Source of the DNA: Hirsutella rhossiliensis
Taxonomy: Eukaryota > Ascomycota > Sordariomycetes > Hypocreales > Ophiocordycipitaceae
Reading direction: 5' to 3'
DNA length: 64,000 nucleotides
Assembly: GCF_020360975.1 (NCBI RefSeq)
Contig: NW_025408669.1
Location: 124,001-188,000, forward strand
Part shown: positions 36,381 through 47,098 of the stretch, in pieces
How positions within the stretch are numbered: the first letter of the stretch is position 1
Layout of the letters: the number at the start of each line of letters is the position of its first letter
Translations under genes and position numbers: made by a program
The notes under the pieces: generated by a model
Told to the model about the DNA's origin: nothing
What the model saw: the letters and a program-made list of their open reading frames with translations, nothing else
Databases searched by the model: none

Positions 36381-38154
36381 GAAACGATATACTAGACTTT
36401 ATACGTTCCTATAAGTATAGCGGTAGTTTCTTTATATCCTTTAAGTTCCTTATAACTTTACCTATACGCTAGTCCCTTATACCGTTTAGTAAGAAGGGTA
36501 GGAATATAGCTACTTAGCCTTAATAATAATCTAATACTAAGTTAAAGGTATAGTTAGGCTATACCTTAAGATAATTAAATAGTAATACTTAAAAGTTAAA
36601 GTAATTCTAAAGTAAAGGTATAGGGTAATATAAGAAGCCCTATAAATAAATAAGATCTTATACTAAGACTAGTATTTCTTTAAGCTAGATAAGAGGATAA
36701 GTATAAAAGGCTACGTCGATAGGTTAATATATAGAATCTAAGCTATTATAGCGAACGAGCTTAATTATATATAAGCGATATTATAGGGCGGTAGAGTTTC
36801 CTAGTAGTTTAATAGCAGGGTTAAATAACTATAAAGGATACTATTTAACTAAGGTCTAATAACCTTTAGTAGAGTCTTTCTTATAAGGATTCTTAGGAGC
36901 GAGCGGATTTACTAATATAACTATACTATCTTAAGAGACTAAGAAGAATAAGACCTCTAGGAAGTCCTAGAGGTAGTTAACCTCCTAGATAAGCCTACTA
37001 GATAGAGACTACCGCTTTAAAGAGATATAAAACTAGGTTATATAGTAAGGAAAGTAAGAAAGGAGCTATCTACGCTAGCTACCCTTATAAAGCAACCTAA
37101 CCCGATCGCTTAAGCTACGCGCGGTTTCTTTATAAAACTCCTCCTTAAAAAGACCCCTAACTATCTAATTACGCTAATAGGAATCGAGAATAGACCTAGT
37201 CCTTTATTACTTTAAGCGTTAACTAAATTAAGCTCCTTATCTAAACTAAGTAGCCTTTCCCTAAGTAACCTTAAGATAGGATCCCTACCTTAGAGCCTAT
37301 AAAGGAGAGAGCTAAGCGCCCCTACTAGTCCCTTTATTTATATAAAAATAACGCCTTTATTCTCCCCTTTTAATATATAGCTAATTAAGCCTATACCTTA
37401 CCTACTACTAATAACTCCTTTAAATATATAAAGGAGCGAAAGACTTATAACTATACCCCTACTAATAACCTAATAAGGAGCTAGTAAGGAAGAAAGGTAG
37501 ATAGCCCGACTACTAACTCGCCTTAGGACTCCGAAATTATAAGGCGCTTAGTTAATTACCCTAAGGCTAAAGACTCTAGTAACGCCTATAGTACGCCTTA
37601 TTACTCCCTAGAAATAAAGTATAGTAATAGCCTCTCTAGCTATAGTCCCTATAAGGTTTATACTAGGTTTTAAACTCTTTTAGGTTAAAGGAGTTAAAAA
37701 CCTAGGAATATATTAGAACTACTACTAAGATATTAACGACTATAATTCTATATATTTATATAGGACTACTAATAACGTAATAACGATTAGCCTATAAGAC
37801 TCTATAGCTTATTTAATCTAGCTATACTTAAAGCTATAGACTAGTAAAGACGCTAACTACTTCGTTTCCCTAACGCCCCTAAGAATAATAAGCGCGAATA
37901 CTTAAGAGTATATATAAGGGGTAGTAGATAATTATTTAAAGAAGGAAGTACGCGAGTAAAAATAGGAAAGAGCTAAATAAGTAGCTCGTAAGTAAAAGGA
38001 GGAATAAAGGACGTAAATAGAAAGGATTATAGTAAAGGAGAAAAGTTCTATCGACGGTTTATTTACTTACTTATATACTAAGGAAGAGAGCCTTACTTAT
38101 TATTATCGCGCCCTTTCTATTAGTATCTTAGGTCGGAAAGTCGCTAGGGAGGAG
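36381..38154 (+). other. 3' internal region of Gypsy A (after the Gypsy D insertion)
   Basis: This is the continuation of 12121-15165. Copy C carries the same sequence from 63251 to the window end. I can read no known domain. It ends with a purine tract (agggaggag) at the 3' LTR, so it belongs to the element rather than being host DNA. Everything is RIP-mutated. Confidence 0.5.
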
Positions 38155-38531
38155 TTTAATAAGTAAGATCGCACCCCTATAGATATTAGCCCGTTAAAAG
38201 GATAAGACCCTTAGTACTCCCCTTCTAACTTACTTCTAAGTATACTTAAAAGCGTTATAAAGACCTCGATTATCTAATTAAGTATCTTCCTTAACTATAG
38301 TTAATTTAAATTTTTATTTTTCCCCTTTAAAGTAGATACCGCTAGTTACGCGATACTAGTAAAGATAAAGAGGTATAGAGTAAAGAAATCTCTAAGACTT
38401 ATATTTATAACCTAAGGCCCTTAGAGCTATATATAGGACCGATAATTAGATAATTACGTAGTTAATTACTCTACTAATCCTTAGCTATATACTACGTATA
38501 CTTTAGGTATATACCCTCGTTCCTATTAAAG
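38155..38531 (+). repeat. 3' LTR of Gypsy A (377 bp)
   Basis: This matches 1613-1989 and 54078-54454 in full length. It is preceded by a purine tract and followed by gtaac, the target duplication that pairs with gtaat before 1613. Confidence 0.88.
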
Positions 38532-38535
38532 TAAC

Positions 38536-41500
38536 CTATAGTATCGCCGCCTTAAGTATCTTAGTATAAGATTACTAGAAAAGCTATTAAAAGCCTACTT
38601 AGGCACTAAGCTTTAAGGCCTTATAATATATAGCTATTAAATATATATAATAGGGAAAGCTAAGAGGGAAGTCTTAAGAAAAATACTATCTTTAAGGCCT
38701 AAAGGTCTAAGGGTATAAGTTAGCTTTAACCTTTACCCTAGCCCTATAATAGTATATAACGGGGAAAAGAACTTTGCTTTATTTACCTATATAAATATAT
38801 CTATAAGGTTCTATTACTTAATAGAAAGGAAAATAGGTATTAGGGATATCTTTATTAGTTTTATAGTATTACTTAAGACTTAGTATAGAGTTAAAATAAC
38901 TATATTAGTTACTAATAGGGAAAGGGCTCTTTTAATAATTATAAGAATATACCCTTATATTCCTATTTTACTATTATAAAGAAATAATAAGTATATAAAG
39001 GCTTTATAGAATAAGCTAGTAAAAAGAGGCTCTATAATACAGTCTAAGGGAATAACCCTTAAAAGATAAAGACCTCTACTAGACATCTATACCTTCCTCT
39101 AGGAAAAGCGGGTTAGGATAAGCCTATCCTTATAAATAAAAAGATATATAAAATGTATAAGTTAATTACGAGCAGAACGGATACCCTATTGCCTATTTTG
39201 GCCTAGCGGTTCCGAAGATATCCGCTATATAAGAATAGGTAGGGCATAGAATATTCTAGTTAAATCCACTACTTATACTAGAACCTATAGTCTTACGTTA
39301 ACTATCACGCTATAATTAGACCACCTACTAAGTTAGAAAGATATACTATAGATAGAGCTTTTTAAGCACTATAGAATATGCTAGAAAGCTAACTAATTAG
39401 TCTACTAGTAGGCGAGCAATAGTCTATAAAAGACGAAGGATTTCCCTAGGAGGAGTAGATAGAATAAGTAAGTTCGTATATATCTTTTATAACGCTATTC
39501 TTTTAATATATTATTTAGCCCCTTATATGCTCGTTATAAATTCCGGATAAAATTCTACCCTATACTCCTTTGACCGATCCTTCCGCTTACGTTATCGATT
39601 ACTAGATTCTACGCTTATTGCTTATACCTTCTTATAATAATAAAATAAATAGATTATATAACTAATAAAGGGATATAAGTTATATAGTTAGCCCCTTTAA
39701 CGCCTATATAAAATAGTTATATAAAGAGATTAAGGGTAATAGTAAAGGAAAAAGAAAGGGTTATAAAGCTTAACTTAAAGCTTTTAAAAGAGCTATAGCT
39801 AGAGATATAGTATATAGCGGTATACCTACTTAATATAATACCCTTTAAATTATCTAATTATAGTAGTAGAGCCTATACGAGCGTTAGTAGACCTAGATAA
39901 GAGAAAATAATCTACTATATTACTATATTAAAGATATTAAACTAAATATTATATATTTAAGGGTCTTTAGCTATATAGCGTTCCTAATAATAATTATAGT
40001 ATTAGAATATATTAAGTTATATAAGACGTAATTACCCCTTAAGTAAAGAGCTTATATTAGCTACTTAGTAAGCTATAGGTCTACTTAATAATACGCTATA
40101 TAGATACTATTAATTAGATAGAATAAACTAATAGTATTAGCTAATATATAGTTTAATAAGTCTATAAGCTATAATATAAAAAGAGAAAAGTAAGCCTAGC
40201 TAGTTTAAATACATAGCTATAATATTCTTAGAGATATAGCTATAACCGATATTATAGATAGCGGGGAACTTAAAACCTTTAGGATACTAAGTTTATCTAA
40301 CGATAATATAGATAATAGTTAAACGCTAGAAGAAGTAATTACCCTCTTATACGACCTATTACCCTTATATATTCTAGAAGATTAGGGATTAAAGACGCCC
40401 TTATAGGGATTATATAAATATATATATCTTTCCCCTCTAGAAATAGTAGGCCTAGGGATAGAGATTTTAATATTACCCCTTCTACTTAATACTATATTTA
40501 ATATAAAGTTACTAAGCTCTATACCTCCTATACCCGTAATAGATACTATAGCTAGTAACCCTACCTATATCTCGTTAAGGAGATAGCTTAAAGATATAAT
40601 ACCTATATTAATTAACTTATCTCCTTAAGATAAACGTAATAATATACCTCTTAACCTAGGGGGTAAAGGAACGATTATAGTATAGGTTTAAGAAGATAAC
40701 CCTTAGTCCGAACCCTACACCCTTAACCTAGCGGTTAGTAGGGCTAGCTTAAGGATATTATAAATATAAGAATAATATAGATAAAGGGATACTTTATAAG
40801 GGATTAACCTAAGTAACGTTATTAAAGGAAAACGGGCTTATAGGCCTAAGAAATCCCTTATTAATAATATTATCGTAAAGGTAAGTAAGTATAAGCTTTA
40901 CGTTAAAGATATACCGCCTCCCCCTACTTTCTTTAACACGGTAATAGCTTTAGAATTCGTATATAAGTAGAAGGAAGCTATAGACCGCGAAATAAAGGAA
41001 AACCTAGTAAGGGGTATATAGAAGACTATCCTAAAAGCTATTATTAAATAGAAAGGTTACTTCTTAATCCCCTTATATTAGGTCTTAGTTTATAAGACCG
41101 ATAAATAAAGGTATATTATACGCTTTAAAGCACGTATTATAGTTTATAGAGACTTATAACTTAAAGGTAACGAGGATATATATATAGCTACGCTACGAGC
41201 ACGAATATTTCGACTACTAATAGCCTTCTACTACCTCGAGGACTTTAAGACGGAATAATATAACGTAAAAATAGTATTTCTATACGTAATCCTATACTAA
41301 GAAGTTTATTACTAGCCTCTACTAGGATTCTTAATGCCTAGGCTATGCTTAAAGCTATTAAAAGCACTATATAGGCTCCGTATCTCTCTAAAGCTATAGT
41401 TTAAAGAGATATCTAGTTTCTTTACTAAACTAAGAGCCTAGTAGCTAGTAAAAGACGCCTATATACTAGTCTATAAGGGCGTTATTATCTTTATCTTTAT

Positions 41501-42700
41501 AGATAATATCGTTATAATATATCTTAAAGGGCAAAAATAAGATTAAGAAGAGCTATATAAGGCTATTATAAAGAAATATACTATTATATATATAAGAGAG
41601 CTACGCTAGTTCCTTAGTATCGAGATTATTAGGGATAGGGATCTTAAGAATATATAGTACTTATAAGCTTCCTATATCTCTAAGACCGTAAAGAAATATT
41701 ATATCCTTAATAATAATATCCTTTATAAGCTTAAGATCCCGCTAATAATAAAAGAGCTTATCCCCTATAAAAAGTAAGCCTTAAAGGAGGAGATATATAA
41801 ATATATCTTTTTAATTAGGTCGCTTATTTATCTAGTAATTTATACTAAGCTAGATATTATATTTATAGCCGGAAAGCTAGCCTAATATAATTATAACCCC
41901 GGGCCGCGCTATAGGCATAAAGCAGGTAAGTACCTAGCTTACCTCTATTATATAAGAAACCGCTATATTTACTTTATAGCGATAAACCTAATAAGGCGGC
42001 TAATATATATATCCGACTCCTTATACGCCGATAACCTAAAAACTAGGAAGTCCTTATAAGGATATATATTCCTACTCCTTAGTAAGCTAATTAACTAGAA
42101 AGCTAATAAGTAAGCTACTATAATAACGTCCTTTATAAAAGCTAAATTATTAGCACTCTTATAGATAGCTAAGGAATATATAGTATTCGGCCCGCTAATT
42201 AAGGAGCTTAGCATTAGTATTAAAAGGACTATAGAGCTCTAGTATAATAACCTTTAGACTATTAAGCTTCTAACTAAATTAAGCGCGAAGCTTAAGATAA
42301 ACCTTAAGTATATTAACGTTTATAGATACTAGCTTTATTAAGAGGTATAGTAAGATCGAATATAAGTTAGCTAGATTATATTAGTAGATAACCTAGCTAA
42401 TAGTATAATAAAGGCGCTTATATACTAAAAGTATTAGAGCTTTATTAAGTAACTAGGACTAGTAATACGGCCGGAAGATATATTAAGAGATAATATACCT
42501 AACCGCCGTATTAAGGCATAATATCTCCCTACTATAGCGAACTTAATAATCGCCGGATCTAGATAATAAGAGCACTACTATATATACTAAGATTAGGGGA
42601 TTCTAATAGCGTAGTTAGATCTTAATTTAGTTAAGAAACTATAAAGATCTAGGGGGTAGAAGTTAGCCCTATTTACTACTAAGAAGTAAAGCTATTACTA
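38536..42700 (+). pseudogene. Copia-like element F, integrase, reverse transcriptase and RNase H remnants
   Basis: This is the continuation of the element cut at 1612. A pre-integrase-like stretch begins near 38570. The start of the integrase core is legible at 38761-38845 (GEKNFALFTYIN...RFYYL). A copia-type reverse transcriptase spans about 40900-41750, with its active site near 41493-41510 read FIDN (FVDD expected). RNase H is at about 42000-42180 (SDSLYADN, GYIF, EAELLAL-like). The stops are RIP-type. Patches near 39150-39640 keep some CA and TG, so RIP was uneven. Confidence 0.78.
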
Positions 42701-43690
42701 GACTACCCCTTAATTAGTATAATACTATAGCGCTTAAACTTACGATAATCGCAATAGCTTTACTAAATTAAGACTAATTAATATAAGGAATATATTATTA
42801 AAAAGACTACTTTTAGGATTACTTTTATCTTAAATAATAACGTCGCTAGCAAAGGTACTATAGTACCTAGGCTACTTAAAGGGATGCCCTACTATGCCCC
42901 TCCTTATAAGGAAGGTTATAAATATAACTTATAACTACTAGTTAAACGGTAAGAGTAGGTTATATAACCCTATTAATCGTAAGTTCGACTCCCTTAAGGG
43001 TAGAAGAGTAGGTTATATAGCCACGCCCTAAGGGGGGCGCGGTTAACGAACTTAGGGGCCCGAGGAGATAGGATATATAGAGGAGGGTTCTCCTTATATC
43101 CTATCCTCTCGGGTCCCGGCTTTTGCCTTTTACTATATTTACCTTCCCTTTTTATAGGATATAATTAGGAGCCTCCCCTATTTTTAGATAACCTCCTTAA
43201 ATAGACAATAAAGTAGCCGAATTTAATATCGGAATAGCCTTATATTTATTAGACCGAACCCTCCTCTACCTATTGCCCCACTATCTAGAAGCTAGGGTAG
43301 TAAGGGAGTATATTAAGGAGAGTGGGCATAAGAGGCTATAGTTATGCCTAGTAGACCTAATAGTTATGCACAAGGAAGCCTGCCTAAGCAACATGACTCC
43401 CCTAGCCTAAGGACATTATATAGGCCTAACTTAGGTATAGGAACATCCTAATGCCCTCTTTTGGCTAGCTATGTGTGGTTACTATACCTATATAAGCCCC
43501 TCCCCTGTCCTAATAGATAGACCAAGACACGCATCACTAAATTCACCTTTCTGTGCCCCTATTTCTTCCACTGTTCTCTCAAGCCCCTGCTTGAGAGTAG
43601 TATAGTAATTTAGTAGTCTTAGGTTTTAGTATACTTTGCGGACCTTAGCTAATATGCCACCGTAGCAGATCGGTGACAGGATGATTCGAA
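42701..43690 (+). other. Transition from copia F to host DNA; possible 3' LTR
   Basis: No gene is seen. A purine tract near 43028-43038 (aaggggggcgcgg) could be the polypurine tract of copia F. The sequence up to about 43680 would then be its 3' LTR, with a TATA-like tatataag near 43490 and an end at about ...ggtgaca. The other LTR is outside the window, so this is not proved. CA and TG return gradually from about 43300. A duplicated agagtaggttatata lies near 42953 and 43006, with a B-box-like aagttcgactccc between the copies. Confidence 0.4.
43055..43121. repeat. Inverted repeat able to form a long hairpin
   Basis: The left arm (about 43055-43079, ggggcccgaggagataggat...) and the right arm (about 43097-43121) pair over some 22 bases with few mismatches around a short loop. 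It lies inside the possible LTR of copia F. Confidence 0.65.
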
Positions 43691-43799
43691 TAGGCCGCGC
43701 CGGTAAGCTTACCACGCGCCAATTTACGTATTCGCACGCTAAACTGATGCATGATCGGTACAACAAAATTCAAGAGATAGAGGTCACGTCCAAGCCCCT

Positions 43800-45120
43800 C
43801 TACGCTCTCCGCCTCGACCAACAAGTCTGCGCCTCCGGGTCTTCCGCTAAGCGCATCATCAGTTGGACACCGTCGTCTCGGAACCCATCACTCAATAAGC
43901 CAAACTCAACCGCCAGCCGCGCGTATTGGACCGTAGTCCAGTGCTCTCCTTGGGCGCAGAATGCCAGTGCCGCGAGCCGGTAGGCGTTGGTCGAGGTTCC
44001 GTGGAGGCGCTCCTGGTGGTGGAGGCTGACGAGCGCTTGCGCAATCTGGGGCGAGGCCTCTGACCCTTCGTCGAGGTGTTCGGTCAGAGCCGTGATCTCG
44101 GCAAGGCGTGCATCGGACGCATTAGCCAGCTTCGGGTGCAAGCTGCAGGTGCTGCAGGAGCAATTGAAGGCCCAGGAGGTGTAGAGGTCGGTGAGCCGCT
44201 GCTGCCGTGGCATGCGCGGGTCGATGTACGTGATTGTGATCTCTGTGCCGGGCATAATGTCCGTGATGGCGTGCACGTGGTGGGTGAGGGTTTGCGTGTC
44301 AAAGAAGTAGACGGCATTGGGTCGGCAGTCATGGTTGAGACGCTGCGAGAGGTCAGCCAGACTCGTGCTCGCAGCCCCTTTTGCGGCTATCATCAGGTGT
44401 CATGGGAGTACTCACAGCGATCTCGGGCACCACAATGTAATTCGTCGATTCTCCAATCTCAATCTCAAAGGCGTTTGTGTCGATCCGATCGCTAATTGGA
44501 TGCACCGACGGCTCGCCGTGCAGCTCCCAAAACAGCTCTCTCGTAGCCAGAGGCAGCTTGGCGACTGCCACCGTTTCCAAGGCGATCCACTTGTCCTCGT
44601 CTAGATTCTGAAAGGCATCCTCGTCGAGCACCAAGATAGGCGAGTAGGCAAATATCCGGTCGCCACGGTGCAGCGTCTTGTTGGCAATCAACCCGCGGCC
44701 TCGCCCGGGAAGCACTCGCTCCTCGAACGGTGGAGACGCCTCCAAGTTGGTGCCGGCCATGGCTTCCGCGTCCACAAAGGCCGGCACCCGCTGCAAGGTC
44801 TTAGCTCGGTTGGGAGTCGTCAGGATCGAGACGCCGCGGCCGTTTGCAAAGGTGTGGGAAGTGAAGACGCAGTACGGCGGAGTCTCGTCTGCATTCGTGA
44901 TGCACTCGGCCTCGGATGCCCATGACGGCTCCGACTGGGCTGGAGGCAAGGGCCTCAGGGGAGCTTGGGCGAAGCCATTCCACTCTTCCACGCTCGATCG
45001 CAGGCACTGCGCTTGTCGAAGAGGAGATGAAAAACACGCATTTCCGAGGCTGACGTGCCGCCGGCTAGCCGAGGCGAGAGCTGTGAGGAATAGGCCAGAA
45101 AAGGTCGACAACAAAGACAT
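43800..45120 (-). CDS. SET-domain protein with predicted signal peptide (2 exons, 415 aa)
   Basis: The spliced CDS is complement(44416-45120, 43800-44342). SET domains normally transfer methyl groups from S-adenosylmethionine to lysine; the substrate here is unknown. Residues 1-18 (MSLLSTFSGLFLTALASA) look like a signal peptide, as in a recurrent fungal family of predicted secreted SET proteins. The domain starts near residue 139 (GRGRGLIA). It continues with TNAFE (215-219), the cofactor-binding RLNHDCRPNA (236-245) and GTEITITYIDP (267-277). A post-SET-like FNCSCSTC (294-301) follows. The SET core is rebuilt only by removing the 73-bp intron, which cuts between PEIA and RLNH. I chose the ATG at 45118-45120 rather than the upstream TTG because it begins the signal peptide and lies 56 bp downstream of a TATA-like box. 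There is no RIP damage. Confidence 0.9.
44343..44415 (-). other. Intron of the SET-domain gene (73 bp)
   Basis: On the minus strand it begins gtgagt and ends ctcgcag, with a branch-like ctgac ten bases before the 3' end. Splicing keeps the frame and joins PEIA to RLNHDCRPNA. Confidence 0.9.
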
Positions 45121-45175
45121 CTTTCCCACCGCACATGAAACTAGCAATGGCAAAGCAAAGGGTCAAATGTATCGA

Positions 45176-45185
45176 GCTATATAAG
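45176..45185 (-). promoter_or_regulatory. TATA-like box upstream of the SET-domain gene
   Basis: On the minus strand it reads cttatatagc, about 56-65 bp before the chosen ATG. The position suits a core promoter with a short leader. Nothing else supports it. Confidence 0.4.
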
Positions 45186-47098
45186 AGATGGCCGTGGGTG
45201 ATATAGCTCGCAACAGGCTCGGCGAGCTGTCCTGCCCGTCTGGATGTGGGCATCCCGTTTCATCCAGACCATAATTACGGAGCATGTCGAAAGTTTCGCC
45301 CGAGCGAAGTGCGTGTCTCTAGAGCGTTTGACGTATTCGACGCACCCGTGATCTCTAGATCTCTAGTCCATCCAGGCTATCTCTTGCACGCCAGGGGCCT
45401 AGGTCCTGCGGTCCGGCTCGGTCACTGCTTCAATTAATGTTCGCACGGACCGGGAACAGCGAGGATATTGTCCATGTTCAAACGCTTATCCTGCCCGTAG
45501 CCACCAGGACCGAGCATTCAACTGTGGCCCGGGGACGCATGTTACAAACACCCGCTGCAGATACGTATGTTTCACATTTCAACACATAGATCAAACACGT
45601 CTCCCGTTCCGCTAGCCGCTCGACTCCTGCTGGAGTTGCCTTTTGGAATCTGGCGGTCGATCAAAAGTAAAACACTTGGGCCGAGCCCATTGAAAGGGCA
45701 GCAATCACCAGCCAAACAATTCACCTCGATGTATGTGAGCTTTGGACTACCTTGGATAGGTATCGTTAGAGTTCCACGCGTTAACTACCACTTAGTCGCA
45801 ACGCCATTCTTTCCGTTCTAAATGACATGCATCGGCTTCAAGAACGGCAGCGACCAACCATTTACGGTTTCATAGCTTCGACGGTATTCATTGCCTATTA
45901 AGTTCTAGCTGGTTAAGTAGGCCATTCCAGGCCTTGGCGACTCCATGATGATACCCAGGCCAATGAGATGCACTTTCCGCTGTGACTCTTGCTTTGACTC
46001 CGCAGGCGGCGACTGTTAGGAAGGGGGTAGGTAGCTGCACAGGACATTAGTACACGTGGAAACGCACTTACATTCATAGACATCCTTGCATTGATGGGAG
46101 ATTTTTGTACGAAGTACCCTCAGCGGCCGAGGCAAGCATTTGTCTCGCGTCGTTATTCTTCCCCTCTGCTCCCCTGTACCTCCTACTTTGCATCGATTAT
46201 TTAACAAGCCCGCGTAAAGGATGGGAAAAAGATGATTCGTGTTATAACCCTCTTCAAGAAATCGGCTGCCCACGACGGCACATGTGCACTCGTCTTTCTG
46301 TAGGTGCATCAATTCCTTGGCCATGGCCACCGTAAGCACTCATGAAACGCGCCTGTCCTGTAATGGCCACATCTTGGCTGCGTAGCATTATCCGTGCTGA
46401 TTACATTAGGTAGATACGAGGTAGTAAATGGCATGTCTTCTTGTGGTCATTGTGTTGTAACCATTATTAATTCGTTCATGCACCTCATGCAGCCGCATGC
46501 AGCCTCTCGCCAACCGTCACGCCGTTCGTCGCGGGTTATCGCGGCATCATTCAATTCCTTTCCGCTCCACATATGCACATTATATGCGATTATGCAGGTC
46601 CAAACGTATCTAGCAAGACCACCGCTATTGTCTGACTGAGTGAGGAGACTTGAGCCTCAGCAGAATCGGGGAACCGAGATGCCGGCAGCGAATCACGGAT
46701 GAAGGATGATAAGAAGCGAATGAGGCAGCCGCCGCAAGCGAATACCCCTGGCAGGGCAAGTCTCAAGGTGAAAGAACTGACGTGACTACCGTCCAAGAGC
46801 TGGACCTCGGAGGAGTCTGGAAATATGCCTGTGACAGCATTGCGTCGCTGCTACATGTAGCATCGAAACCCGCGGCTTTCTGCGCTCAGCACACCCGTCT
46901 GTCGAACAGTCTAAAGATGACCGGTTTCGCCCCAGGCACGTCCAGCTAATATCTCTCTCCAGCCACTGAAGACATATCTCGCGCAAACAGTTCCCGTGCC
47001 TAGAGCAGCGAGTGACGGCTGCCGGGACAGGTGGGCGCACCATATCAATCATCCGCACTGAGGGGTGCCTGGCTTTGGTTCTTCGAGATTCTGGCGCC
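45186..47098. other. Intergenic region between divergent SET and P450 genes
   Basis: This is about 1.9 kb of normal composition, with CA and TG present. Short open frames occur on both strands (for example 46016-46339 minus, 45567-45821 plus), but none shows a recognisable domain or splice structure. It should hold the promoters of both genes. I see no repeats apart from small ones such as a doubled gatctcta near 45350-45362. Confidence 0.6.

Larger units (their letters stand above)
1613..38531 (+). mobile_element. Gypsy-type LTR retrotransposon A (host element carrying nested insertions)
   Basis: The LTRs are 1613-1989 and 38155-38531, both exactly 377 bp, with inverted ends TTTAATAGG / CCTATTAAA. 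A 4-bp duplication gtaa flanks the element (1609-1612 and 38532-38535); it is 5 bp if gtaat/gtaac is accepted as one RIP change. Removing the Fot1 element, the TRIM and Gypsy D with their duplications leaves about 12.6 kb, which is large for a Gypsy element. Domain order gag, protease, reverse transcriptase, RNase H, integrase is plus strand and gypsy-like. About 5 kb of uncertain content follows the integrase. A purine tract (agggaggag) directly precedes the 3' LTR. All frames are destroyed by RIP-type changes. Copy C at 54078 is a second member of the family. Confidence 0.88.

Noticed and set aside
1..43000. Mitochondrial or centromeric DNA as the cause of high AT content
   Set aside because: There are no mitochondrial genes, and the loss is specific to CpA/TpG with CpG kept inside identifiable transposons. 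A pericentromeric location remains possible but is not shown.
43987..45184. Several plus-strand frames opposite the SET-domain gene
   Set aside because: They are shadows of the minus-strand gene, which has a signal peptide, SET motifs and a matching intron.
46016..46339. 107-codon minus-strand frame in the intergenic region
   Set aside because: It has no domain, signal peptide or splice context, and an equally plausible frame lies on the other strand.
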